Positions 9,938 to 18,564 of a stretch of 64,000 bases of DNA are shown here, piece after piece. The stretch is taken from assembly GCF_024330105.1 (NCBI RefSeq), contig NZ_JANDHW010000002.1, positions 186,001 to 250,000 of the forward strand, written 5' to 3'. The notes below the pieces were generated by a model that worked only from the letters and a program-made list of their open reading frames with translations, ran no database searches and was not told where the DNA came from. Every line of letters starts with the position of its first letter. Position 1 is the stretch's first letter. Source of the stretch: Coprobacter tertius (GTDB lineage Bacteria > Bacteroidota > Bacteroidia > Bacteroidales > Coprobacteraceae). Position numbers and translations under genes: made by a program.

Positions 9938-9972
9938 AAAAAAGGGGCTGTACATATTGCATACAGCCCCTT
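9938..9972 (-). terminator. Rho-independent terminator of the LRR gene
   Basis: AAGGGGCTGTA at 9942-9952 pairs exactly with TACAGCCCCTT at 9962-9972 around a 9-nt loop. Read on the reverse strand, the stem is followed by a run of six T (9938-9943). It lies 20 bp after the stop codon at 9992. Confidence 0.85.
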
Positions 9973-9991
9973 GTATTTCGTTATAAATAAA

Positions 9992-12493
9992 TTACTTAAC
10001 GAGCGTCTTATATGACTTTCCGTCGATGGTTATGATATATATACCTTGCGGTAAATAGAACTGTGCCGTTGTTTCTGTGGCGATACGATTATCCATAAGG
10101 GCACCCTGTGCGTTCACCACATTTATTTTCGTACCGGTAGCAATGTTATTGATATAAAGGACGCCGCTTTCCGAAAAAAGAATCGGAGTTGATACGTCGG
10201 TTGCGTCTATACCGTCGACATTCGTTACGAGCATATTCGTTGTCTTGAATATGTTTTTACCATTAAATGCGGTGAATGCCGGTGTACTCATTTCGCAATA
10301 TATACTGTCTGAGGGAGCTTTCAAGAAAGTAAATACACCGTTATTTTCGGTATAGTCGGTTCCTTTTACCAAAACGGTATTCTCGTCATTGGCTACTTTC
10401 CAGGTATAAACTGTCGTTTGAGGTTCTGTGGCAATACCGGTAACATTATCCTGTGCCGACAAGTCGATATCTGCATCTGTAAGAATATCTTTTTGAATTG
10501 TTAAAGCAGCCTGGGGAGCATACGTATAATTTTTGGAAACTTTAGTTGGTAAAGTGGCCAAAGTGAGACGGTTGCCCGAGCAGTTCAGATTGGTTATCAA
10601 TGTCGGAGCTATTTTCAGATCTGAAATCATGTTATTGTTGCAGAAAACAGTAGCCAGTTTCGGACATTCGCTTACATCGAGGCTGGTAAGTTTGTTGCCG
10701 GTAAGTTGAACGTAACTTAATAGTTTGTTTGCCGACAAGTCAATCGTTGTAAGCTGGTTATTTCCGATATATAAATTTTTCAGATTGGTGAGTTTTCCCG
10801 GTTCGAAACTGGACAATGAGTTATTGTTACATTTCAGTGTACTTAATTTTGCATTGTTTTCTGAAATTTTTAATTCTGTCAATCCGTTGTTAACGCATTC
10901 GAAATATTGTAATTCGGCGTTATTTGTAATGTCGATAGTTTTAATCTGATTGCTGTTGAAACTGGCATTGTAAAGAGCCGTATTTTTACTCAGATCGATA
11001 CTTGTCAGAGAATTAGTTTCCGCGGAGAGCCGAGTTAAGGCGGTTGCTTTGGTAACATCCAGTGCTGTAATTTTTGCGGAACCTACGCTGAATCCACAAT
11101 CGAATTCGGTGATGTTGTCGCCGGCATAAATCTTGATCGTACCATCTCCTTGAGCTGCTTGCGAGAATTGAGTGGGAGCAATGGCATCGGCCGAAATCTC
11201 TTTTACCGGGGTTTTCGTACCATTACCCCAGTCGATGCACATGCCATGCAGCGGTTCATTTGCCAAAAGGGTCAGATTTACATTGTTTTCGATATCGGAT
11301 GCTTTTAACGTAATGAGTAGGGGATATTCACCGATGAAAGTATTGTTGGTTTTAAATGCGTTTGCTCCAGATAAATCGGGGAAAGCATCGGATGCCATTT
11401 CACAATATACGCTGTCTGTAAGTTCCTTCGGAAAAGTGAATACATTATTTTCTGCTGTATAGTCTGTGCCTTCGGCTAACGTTTCGCCCGAAGTAAGATA
11501 TTTCCAGGTAAATGTCGTCGTTTGTGCACTTTCTGTAGTTCCGGTGATTCCATTTTGTGCATTAAGGTCGATTTTCGATCCGGGTTCCATGTCCTTCATC
11601 ACTCTCATCGGACGTTGAGGTGCGTAAACATAAAATTTCGATACCTTGGCAGGCAATGTGGCTAATGTGAGGTAATTTTCTTTGCAAGATAACCGCGTTT
11701 TTAAAGTTGCAGGTATTTTTAGTTCGGTAATGAAGTTGTTGTCGCAAAATAAAGTAGCCAGATTGGCAAATGCGGTTACGTCGAGTTTGGTTAATAAATT
11801 ACCGGGTAAAGAAAGATAGTTCAGCAATGTATTATTCGACAGATCGATGGTCGTAAGCAAGTTGTTTCCAATATACAAATATTTTAGTTCGGTGTTTTTC
11901 GATAGATCGATCGTTGTTAATTGGTTATCATTGCACTTTAGCGTACCGAGTTTTTCGTTTTTCGAAACGTTTAAAGATTTGAGAGCGTTCAACGATAAGT
12001 CTATAGAAGTGAGTTCGGTATTATTACTGAGATCGGGAGCTACCGTCAGTCCGTTCCCATTCAAACTCAAACTGGTAAGATTTACATTTTTAGATATATC
12101 CAATCCCGAGAGGGCGTGTCCCTGAATTGTAATCTTTTTCAGTTGCGTTGCGTTATTTATATCGGCTTCCGATATTTGGGCTCCGTCTTTCAGAAAAATA
12201 CTTTCGAATGATTCGATAATATCCTCTCCGTAGATTTTTATCGTACCGTCGCCGGTAACTTCACTGTTGATGACGGTGTAAGGAAAATCGTTATAGGTAG
12301 CTATGTTATCATAGTTTATTTTGGTTCCGTTACCCCAGTCGATACTGATGCTCTGACCTGCCGAAATGGCATAGATTTCGAAATTTACATTCCCCGGTGT
12401 CGCTTTAAGTGTGATGAGGGGTGTTTCTGATTGTGCCGATGCGGAAAAAACAGTGCAAAGGCAAATAATAAAGAATAGTAGTCTTTTTTTCAT
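9992..12493 (-). CDS. Surface leucine-rich-repeat protein with internal duplication and T9SS tail
   Basis: 833 residues. Signal peptide ~1-20 (ending SASAQ). The protein is two copies of one module, at about 25-385 and 390-760. Each module starts with ITLKA and a WGNGTK segment, continues with GDGTIKIY, then a run of ~21-residue LRRs (LTTIDLSKNTELKYLYIGNN type), and closes with ATLPxKVSKxYxYAPQ and a DSxYCEM strand. The C-terminal ~70 residues (VLYINNIATGTKINVVNAQG to YIITIDGKSYKTLVK) form the T9SS type A sorting domain. LRR surface proteins commonly bind proteins or glycans; no enzyme motif is visible. The gene diverges from the metalloprotease-SusC/SusD operon and may serve it as a surface adhesin or capture protein. 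Confidence 0.85.
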   Translation of the reverse strand: MKKRLLFFIICLCTVFSASAQSETPLITLKATPGNVNFEIYAISAGQSISIDWGNGTKINYDNIATYNDFPYTVINSEVTGDGTIKIYGEDIIESFESIFLKDGAQISEADINNATQLKKITIQGHALSGLDISKNVNLTSLSLNGNGLTVAPDLSNNTELTSIDLSLNALKSLNVSKNEKLGTLKCNDNQLTTIDLSKNTELKYLYIGNNLLTTIDLSNNTLLNYLSLPGNLLTKLDVTAFANLATLFCDNNFITELKIPATLKTRLSCKENYLTLATLPAKVSKFYVYAPQRPMRVMKDMEPGSKIDLNAQNGITGTTESAQTTTFTWKYLTSGETLAEGTDYTAENNVFTFPKELTDSVYCEMASDAFPDLSGANAFKTNNTFIGEYPLLITLKASDIENNVNLTLLANEPLHGMCIDWGNGTKTPVKEISADAIAPTQFSQAAQGDGTIKIYAGDNITEFDCGFSVGSAKITALDVTKATALTRLSAETNSLTSIDLSKNTALYNASFNSNQIKTIDITNNAELQYFECVNNGLTELKISENNAKLSTLKCNNNSLSSFEPGKLTNLKNLYIGNNQLTTIDLSANKLLSYVQLTGNKLTSLDVSECPKLATVFCNNNMISDLKIAPTLITNLNCSGNRLTLATLPTKVSKNYTYAPQAALTIQKDILTDADIDLSAQDNVTGIATEPQTTVYTWKVANDENTVLVKGTDYTENNGVFTFLKAPSDSIYCEMSTPAFTAFNGKNIFKTTNMLVTNVDGIDATDVSTPILFSESGVLYINNIATGTKINVVNAQGALMDNRIATETTAQFYLPQGIYIITIDGKSYKTLVK

Positions 12494-12600
12494 ACTCCTT
12501 TTGATTTTAGTGATATAATAAAGAATAAAAACAGTTCAATTTTTTTTATAGGAAAAGCGAAAATCTTGTTTAATAAATATACAACTATTCATTTTTTTAA

Positions 12601-12608
12601 TATCTTTG
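12601..12608 (+). promoter_or_regulatory. Possible Bacteroidetes -7 element (TATCTTTG)
   Basis: Matches TAnnTTTG but has no clear TTTG -33 box at 19-21 bp. It lies 260 bp upstream of the metalloprotease start, so it implies a long leader; weak candidate. Confidence 0.25.
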
Positions 12609-12722
12609 CGACTGGCGGTAATTGCAATGCCGTTTCGTTTCTTTGCATTCTGGTACCGTTATTTACCTTAAAATTGTATTTAAAACAGCGATAAAAGTTT
12701 AGGTTTTTAAAATAGCACACTG

Positions 12723-12730
12723 CAAATATA
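12723..12730 (-). promoter_or_regulatory. Possible Bacteroidetes -7 element (TATATTTG, reverse)
   Basis: Reverse-strand match to TAnnTTTG, 230 bp before the LRR-protein start. The -33 box is not convincing. Confidence 0.25.
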
Positions 12731-12868
12731 AAAATTTTCAAACACAATATATATATTATAAAAAATAATTTGTTTAAAATTGAAGAAAATATAAGATGAG
12801 GATTTATTTAATATTCTGAATTTTAAATAAAAAGTAAAGAATTATAATTACACCTATACCATTAATTT

Positions 12869-15460
12869 ATGAAAGCAATTTTAACTACGTTATTATTGAT
12901 AGCAATGCTTATTCCTACTCAGGAAGCATTCGGTAAGACTCGTTCTAAATCAAAAAAGAAAACTCCTGCTATCGAGATGAAGAAAGACAGTGTATCTTCG
13001 TCGAGCTCAGCTTATAAAAAAGCGATTGCGGGTGCGATTAAAAAAGAGGGATTGTTTACGACTTTTTTTACTAAAGAAAATAAATTGTATTTCGAGATTC
13101 CCGATTCGGCATTCAAACATACTTATTTACTTTCGAGCCGTATTGCCGAAACCAGCAATACACAAGATTATGTTGCCGGTCAGATGGCAACACGTCCTTT
13201 CATGATAAAATTCTCGAAAGACAATAATAACGTATATGCGCATAAGGTACAGGCAAACGATATTGTATCTAAAGGAGATCCTATTACTCCTGCTTTTGAA
13301 AAAAACTTTGTCGATCCGGTTTTTAAAGGATTTAAAATTGTGGGTAAAAACGGAGACAATGTACTTATCGATGTTACCTCTTTTTTCGGTAGCAATGAAA
13401 AGATTATAAGTCCGATTAAACCCGAAAATCCTCTTACAGTATTGTTAGGTGGCAGTAAATCGTTGAAAGGTACATTTGTTAGCGACGGTTCTACTCTCAT
13501 GGGTGTAAAAACTTTTCCGCGTAATATAGAAATACGCAGTATGTTGTCATTTAATACGACTCCTTTAAATCAACCCTATACGGTTGTTGTAAACCGTTCG
13601 CTGGTTTTATTGCCTGACGAACCTATGAAGATGCGATTACAAGATAACCGAGTAGGTTTTTTCAGTTCCGATAAATCTCTTTTTACTACATCGGCCGATA
13701 AAGTGCTTCCAGTAACTTTTATTCACCGGTGGCGTGTAGAACCGAAGCCGGAAGATATGGATAAATATCTGAAAGGCGAACTGGTCGAGCCTCAGAAACA
13801 GATTGTATTTTATGTGGATACGGCATTTCCGGAAAAATGGAGAGGGGTAGTAAAACAGGGAATTGAAGACTGGAATCGTGCATTTGAAGGCGCCGGTTTT
13901 AAAAATGTTGTCGTTGCTAAAGATTATCCTCGTGACGATGCTTCGTTCGATCCCGATGACATGCGTTACAGTTGTGTAAAATATGCAGTTACATCTACGG
14001 CTAACGCAATGGGGCCGAGTTTTGTGGATCCCCGTAGCGGAGAAATACTAACCGCTGATGTAATTTGGTATCATAATATTATTTCACTATTACATAACTG
14101 GCGTTTTACACAAACGGCGGCAGTGGATTCTCGGGTGCGGAAACCGGTTTTCGACAATGATGTGATGTGTGAATCGATGCGTTATGCTGCCGCTCATGAG
14201 ATCGGACATACTTTGGGGCTTATGCACAATATGGGTGCGAGTTATTCGTATCCGGTAGATTCTTTACGCAGTCCGTCGTTTACTCAACAATACGGTACGA
14301 CTCCGAGTATTATGGATTATGCTCGTAATAATTTTATCGCACAGCCGGGCGATTTTGAAAAAGGAGTAAAACTTACTCCTCCTGTTTTGGGAGTTTATGA
14401 TCTTTTCGCTATAGATTGGGGATACCGTCTAATTCCTGAAGCTAAAACTCCTGCGGATGAGAAAGCGACTCTTTCGGCTTGGATAGAAGAAAAGAAGGGC
14501 GATCCGATGTATGAATTCGGTGCTCAACAATTCTTTGCTACAATAGACCCGACCGACCAAACCGAAGATTTGGGGAATGATCATATCAAATCGGGGAATT
14601 ATGCTATTTCGAATTTGAAGATCATTATGAATAATCTCGAAGCGTGGACCCTTGAAAAAGGTGCTACCTATGAGAATGTAGAAACAATGTATAACGAAAT
14701 CGTTAAACAATATAGCCGCCATTTACGTCATGTGATGCCTTATATCGGAGGTGTAAAATTTACCGAGATAAGACAGGGCGAAAAAGGAAACGCAAAAGAT
14801 TATTTCGATAAAGTGTCGCAGAAAAGAGCAATGATTTGGCTGGTAGAGCAAGCTCGCACTTATAATGATTGGCTTACTCCGCTTCCTTTAATGCAGAAGT
14901 TGAATTTAGATTCGGATATAAATAATAAACTGCAAAATTCGGTCGTCGCTTGTCTGTTGCAACCGGCTGCTCTTTACCGTATCAGTGAAGGGGAGAAAAC
15001 AAGTAAGGCTAATTATACGCTCGATGGATATCTCGATGATGTCACGGCAGAATTGTTTAAAGCCGCTTACAAAAATCAGAAATTGACGCCTGCCGAAATG
15101 AATTTGCAATCGACAGCTATAGATGCCATGATTTCTCTTACCGGGTTGAAAACCGCATCTGCTAAAAAAGCGGCTCTCGCTTTCGCCGATTACGAAGAAT
15201 TGATACATTCTGCCGACGAGCCTTCAGTACCTTGCAGTCATTGTGGTTTTTCACATAACGGAGAAGGTTCCGACTCGTTTATGCGTATCAATTTCGGATT
15301 GCCGGTATTGCCTGCTTATGTATCGGCTCCTATGATGACTGCCCGGCTTAAAAAAATAGAAACATTATACAAGCAAAGAGCTGCTTCGGCAGGAGATAAA
15401 GCAACGCGTGATTTCTATAATTATCAGCTAATAAAGATATCCCAGTTATTTAACAAATAA
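12869..15460 (+). CDS. Zinc-dependent metalloprotease of the DUF5117/DUF5118 type
   Basis: 863 residues. Signal peptide ~1-22. The N-terminal region (~45-130; YKKAIAGAIKKEGLFTTFF, YLLSSRIAETSNTQDYVAGQ) matches the DUF5118 part and ~130-320 the DUF5117 part of this Bacteroidetes family. The catalytic region contains AAHEIGHTLGLMHN, with zinc ligands His443, His447 and His453 and Glu444 as base, followed by a Met-turn-like SIMDY, as in metzincins. The C-terminal part has a CSHCGFSH Cys/His cluster. Probable role: extracytoplasmic peptide-bond hydrolysis. SusC pair 2 starts 11 bp after its stop, so peptidase and importer are co-transcribed, which favours a peptide substrate for this locus. No T9SS tail, so probably periplasmic or cell-associated. 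Confidence 0.85.
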   Translation: MKAILTTLLLIAMLIPTQEAFGKTRSKSKKKTPAIEMKKDSVSSSSSAYKKAIAGAIKKEGLFTTFFTKENKLYFEIPDSAFKHTYLLSSRIAETSNTQDYVAGQMATRPFMIKFSKDNNNVYAHKVQANDIVSKGDPITPAFEKNFVDPVFKGFKIVGKNGDNVLIDVTSFFGSNEKIISPIKPENPLTVLLGGSKSLKGTFVSDGSTLMGVKTFPRNIEIRSMLSFNTTPLNQPYTVVVNRSLVLLPDEPMKMRLQDNRVGFFSSDKSLFTTSADKVLPVTFIHRWRVEPKPEDMDKYLKGELVEPQKQIVFYVDTAFPEKWRGVVKQGIEDWNRAFEGAGFKNVVVAKDYPRDDASFDPDDMRYSCVKYAVTSTANAMGPSFVDPRSGEILTADVIWYHNIISLLHNWRFTQTAAVDSRVRKPVFDNDVMCESMRYAAAHEIGHTLGLMHNMGASYSYPVDSLRSPSFTQQYGTTPSIMDYARNNFIAQPGDFEKGVKLTPPVLGVYDLFAIDWGYRLIPEAKTPADEKATLSAWIEEKKGDPMYEFGAQQFFATIDPTDQTEDLGNDHIKSGNYAISNLKIIMNNLEAWTLEKGATYENVETMYNEIVKQYSRHLRHVMPYIGGVKFTEIRQGEKGNAKDYFDKVSQKRAMIWLVEQARTYNDWLTPLPLMQKLNLDSDINNKLQNSVVACLLQPAALYRISEGEKTSKANYTLDGYLDDVTAELFKAAYKNQKLTPAEMNLQSTAIDAMISLTGLKTASAKKAALAFADYEELIHSADEPSVPCSHCGFSHNGEGSDSFMRINFGLPVLPAYVSAPMMTARLKKIETLYKQRAASAGDKATRDFYNYQLIKISQLFNK

Positions 15461-15470
15461 ATCCTCAGAG

Positions 15471-18400
15471 ATGGCAAGACTTGTATATCTGATTTTTTTG
15501 TGTCTCATACCTTTCGGGACGATGGCACAGAGTAAACCTCAAATGTACACTTTGAAAGGAACGGTTACCGATCATTCGGGGGAGCCGATTACCGGTGCTA
15601 CCGTAAAGATAAAAGATACGACTACCGCAACGATTACTGATGTAAATGGTACTTTTTCGATGTTGGTTTCTGAAGGAGCGACTATATCGGCTTCGTTTAT
15701 CGGATACAGGACTCAGGACATGAAGTTGAAAGCGGGAGAAAACAACATAAAGATTGTACTTTCGGAAGATGCTCAGCAGCTCGATGAAATCGTTGTCGTA
15801 GGATACGGTACTCAGAAAAAGTCTTCGCTTACAAGTTCTATCGAAACAATACGGGGAGAAGACTTGTTGAGAATGCCTGCTATGAATGTAGATGAAGCTC
15901 TTTACGGGCAGGTTGCCGGTTTGCAGGTGCGTTCATCGACAGGAGATCCCAGTTCAGCGAAAGAGGCTGATTTACGTATTCGTGGAATTAATGGTACGCC
16001 ATTATTAGTGATCGACGGTGTACCTCGTTTCGGAAACAATACTTCGGATGGTGAAATGCGTCTTTCCGACCTGAATCCCGATGATGTGGAGAGTATCTCT
16101 ATCTTGAAAGATGCGGCTGCTGCAGCCGTTTATGGAGCCCGCGCTGCAAACGGAGTTATTTTGGTAAAGACAAAAAGGGGAAGCGGCGATCAAAAGGTGC
16201 GTGTAAATTACCGCGGCCAGTTCAATATACAACAGGCTACCGAGTTACCAGAGTTTCTCGATGCTTATAATTTTGCATTGTTATATAACCGTGCGGTAGA
16301 AAGTACACAAAGCGAGAACTATAAAAAATACGATGATAAACAATTGGAAGAAATACGGAATCATACCAATCCGAATGTTTATGGAGATGAGAATTTACTC
16401 GATTATCTGAATAAGTACGGTTATTCGACCATACATACCCTTTCGGTTACCGGAGGTAATAGTTTTGTTAAGTATTACATATCGGGAGGATATACCAATA
16501 TTAAAGGGTTGTATAGCGGAATAGGGCGTGACCGGTATAATTATGCTGTTAAACTCGATGCCAATCTGATGAAAGGGCTTACGCTTTCGGTCGATGTAAA
16601 TGGAAATATATCGGAAAATAAAAATACGAGTTATACTACTGTCGATGCGGCATATAGCTATTCTCCGTTGCAGACGCTTCGTTTTACGAATGGAAGTCTT
16701 GCCAGTTTGAGCGGAAGTAATCCATTGTTGGCAATCGATGGTTTGGGCGGTTATATTAAAAATAAAACTAACCTGAATACTCTTACTGCTACTTTAAATT
16801 ATGAATTACCTTGGGTAAAAGGGTTATCGGTGTATCTGAAAGGGACAATGGATAATAACCATTCGATAAATAAGAAATTTAATAAACCGGAGACTCTTTA
16901 TTTATATGATTCTCAAACGGGTGAATTCTCCGAAGATCCTCTTACGATCTATCCTAAAGCTAAAATATCACTTAATCAGCGTGATCAATTTATCGATAAT
17001 AAATTATTAGAGGCCGGCATAAATTATAACCGGACGTTCGCTGAAAAACATGATGTATCGGGATTACTCGTCGTAAATTATCAGGATTATAAAAATAGCT
17101 ATCTCGACGCTACCAATAATAATTTGCCGGGCCAATATCCTGAAATTATCGGAACTTCTACCGATAGTAATTTGAGCGGTAGTGAATTTTATAACCAGCG
17201 GGCTTCGGTGATCGGACGTGCGACATACGGCTATGATAACCGATATTTTATCGAAGGGAGTTTCCGTGTAGACGGGTCTACAAAGTTTCATCCTGATAAC
17301 CGCTGGGGTTTTTTCCCCACCGTTTCGGGTTCATGGGTAGTTTCCAATGAGAAATTTTTTAAGGGCTGGAATCAGCCGGTTATTTCCAATCTTAAACTGA
17401 GGGCGTCGACCGGTATTCTCGGACGAGATAGCGGAATATCGGATTATGGTTATTTGTTGAATTATATGTATACCGTTAACCAAGGGTATAATATAGGTGG
17501 CTCATACAAGCCGGGCATCGTTATGGATACGGGTAGTTATCCAAATCCGGACCTGAGTTGGGAAAAAAGCCATGATTATAACGTTGCCGGTGATTTCGGT
17601 TTTTGGAATAACCGTTTTGCTTTAACTTACGAATATTATTGGAGATTCCGTACCGATATGATTACGAGTGCACCCACTTATTTGTATCCCCCTTCTACAG
17701 GAACCGATAATAGTGTACCCTATGAAAATTTCGGTAAGATAAAAGCCTGGGGGTGGGATCTTACCCTTACGCATCGTAATTCGATAAATAAAGTGCGTTA
17801 CGATATTACCGTGACTTTATCGAAGACTCAAGATCGTGTTCTCGATTATGGAGACGAATCGTCTCTCGAACCCAATCGCCGTCGGAAAGGAAAAAGCAGT
17901 ATGGTATGGTCGGTTTATCAAGCCGACGGTTTGTTCCAGTCATGGGATGAAATCGCTAATTGGCCGATCGATCAGGATGGAGCCGGAAACTCAACGTTAG
18001 CTCCCGGAGATATAAAATATGTAGATCAAAATGGAGATCACGCTATTACGGAGAATGACCGTATTTATGTGAAAAATTCATCGTATCCGGATATCGCCTA
18101 TAGTATCAGTCTGGGTGTGAAATATAAAGGATTCTTTGTAAATGCTATGTTTCAGGGGGTTTCGGGATATCAGCAGAAAATAAACGATTTATATACTCTC
18201 GAAAGCGGTAGTTTGCAACGTTTCCAGAAATATCATTTAACCGATACTTGGACTGAAGACAATCCGAATGCCCGGTATCCGAGAATAAAATTTGCGTCTA
18301 AAACCGATAATAATCGTCGGGAATCTACCCTTTGGATACAGGATTGTAATTTTGTGCGTTTAAAATCGCTGTCTATCGGTTACGGATTGCCAGCTTCGAT

Positions 18401-18551
18401 ATTGAAAAAATGGAAAATATCGAATTTGAGTATTTCGTTGCAGGGAAGCAATTTATTTACCCTGTCGTCTCTTGATAATATGGATCCCGAATCGTTGCGC
18501 GGTTATCCTATACAACGTTCTTATGGGGTAACTCTTAATTTTGGTTTTTAA
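15471..18551 (+). CDS. SusC/RagA-family TonB-linked outer-membrane protein (pair 2)
   Basis: 1026 residues. Signal peptide ends near TMAQ (residue 20). Carboxypeptidase-regulatory-like domain (TLKGTVTDHSGEPITGATVK, ~26-100, with SFIGYRTQ), then DEIVVVGYGTQKKSSLTSSI (TonB-box region, ~105-124), plug with LRIRGINGTPLLVIDGVPR and VYGARAANGVILVKTKRG, and a barrel ending GVTLNFGF. It forms a TonB-energised channel with the SusD encoded next; the two genes are about 14 bp apart. It lies directly after a metalloprotease gene and before two T9SS proteins, one of which is also a protease. That gene content is closer to the peptide-importing RagAB of Porphyromonas than to a glycan PUL; the peptide assignment is inference. 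Confidence 0.95.
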   Translation: MARLVYLIFLCLIPFGTMAQSKPQMYTLKGTVTDHSGEPITGATVKIKDTTTATITDVNGTFSMLVSEGATISASFIGYRTQDMKLKAGENNIKIVLSEDAQQLDEIVVVGYGTQKKSSLTSSIETIRGEDLLRMPAMNVDEALYGQVAGLQVRSSTGDPSSAKEADLRIRGINGTPLLVIDGVPRFGNNTSDGEMRLSDLNPDDVESISILKDAAAAAVYGARAANGVILVKTKRGSGDQKVRVNYRGQFNIQQATELPEFLDAYNFALLYNRAVESTQSENYKKYDDKQLEEIRNHTNPNVYGDENLLDYLNKYGYSTIHTLSVTGGNSFVKYYISGGYTNIKGLYSGIGRDRYNYAVKLDANLMKGLTLSVDVNGNISENKNTSYTTVDAAYSYSPLQTLRFTNGSLASLSGSNPLLAIDGLGGYIKNKTNLNTLTATLNYELPWVKGLSVYLKGTMDNNHSINKKFNKPETLYLYDSQTGEFSEDPLTIYPKAKISLNQRDQFIDNKLLEAGINYNRTFAEKHDVSGLLVVNYQDYKNSYLDATNNNLPGQYPEIIGTSTDSNLSGSEFYNQRASVIGRATYGYDNRYFIEGSFRVDGSTKFHPDNRWGFFPTVSGSWVVSNEKFFKGWNQPVISNLKLRASTGILGRDSGISDYGYLLNYMYTVNQGYNIGGSYKPGIVMDTGSYPNPDLSWEKSHDYNVAGDFGFWNNRFALTYEYYWRFRTDMITSAPTYLYPPSTGTDNSVPYENFGKIKAWGWDLTLTHRNSINKVRYDITVTLSKTQDRVLDYGDESSLEPNRRRKGKSSMVWSVYQADGLFQSWDEIANWPIDQDGAGNSTLAPGDIKYVDQNGDHAITENDRIYVKNSSYPDIAYSISLGVKYKGFFVNAMFQGVSGYQQKINDLYTLESGSLQRFQKYHLTDTWTEDNPNARYPRIKFASKTDNNRRESTLWIQDCNFVRLKSLSIGYGLPASILKKWKISNLSISLQGSNLFTLSSLDNMDPESLRGYPIQRSYGVTLNFGF

Positions 18552-18564
18552 TAATGGCATTTTA

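Larger units (their letters stand above)
9608..9991. other. 384-bp gap with decayed dispersed-repeat-like sequence
   Basis: No credible ORF. The stretch at about 9640-9930 looks visibly more GC-rich than the genes around it. The segment 9781-9810 (GTCATTCTGAGGCGGAACCG core) resembles the short interspersed repeats that occur in many Bacteroidetes genomes. The stretch at 9726-9753 (CGCTGTCGCTCA core) looks like a degenerate copy in the opposite orientation. The right end holds the terminator of the reverse-strand LRR gene. Confidence 0.5.
12494..12868. other. 375-bp divergent intergenic region
   Basis: AT-rich spacer between the reverse LRR gene and the forward metalloprotease operon; no ORF seen. 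It holds one TAnnTTTG element in each direction (forward at 12601-12608, reverse at 12723-12730) that would give long leaders of roughly 230-260 nt. No riboswitch-like structure was recognised. Confidence 0.5.

Noticed and set aside
569-12674. Shared GTTATTTACCTTAAAA at about 569-584 and 12659-12674
   Set aside because: A 16-nt AT-rich match in a 64-kb AT-rich window can arise by chance; contexts differ and no further copy was noticed.
18541-18564. TTG start of the second SusD
   Set aside because: It lies inside the SusC stop region; the lipoprotein signal fits an ATG at 18565 or later.
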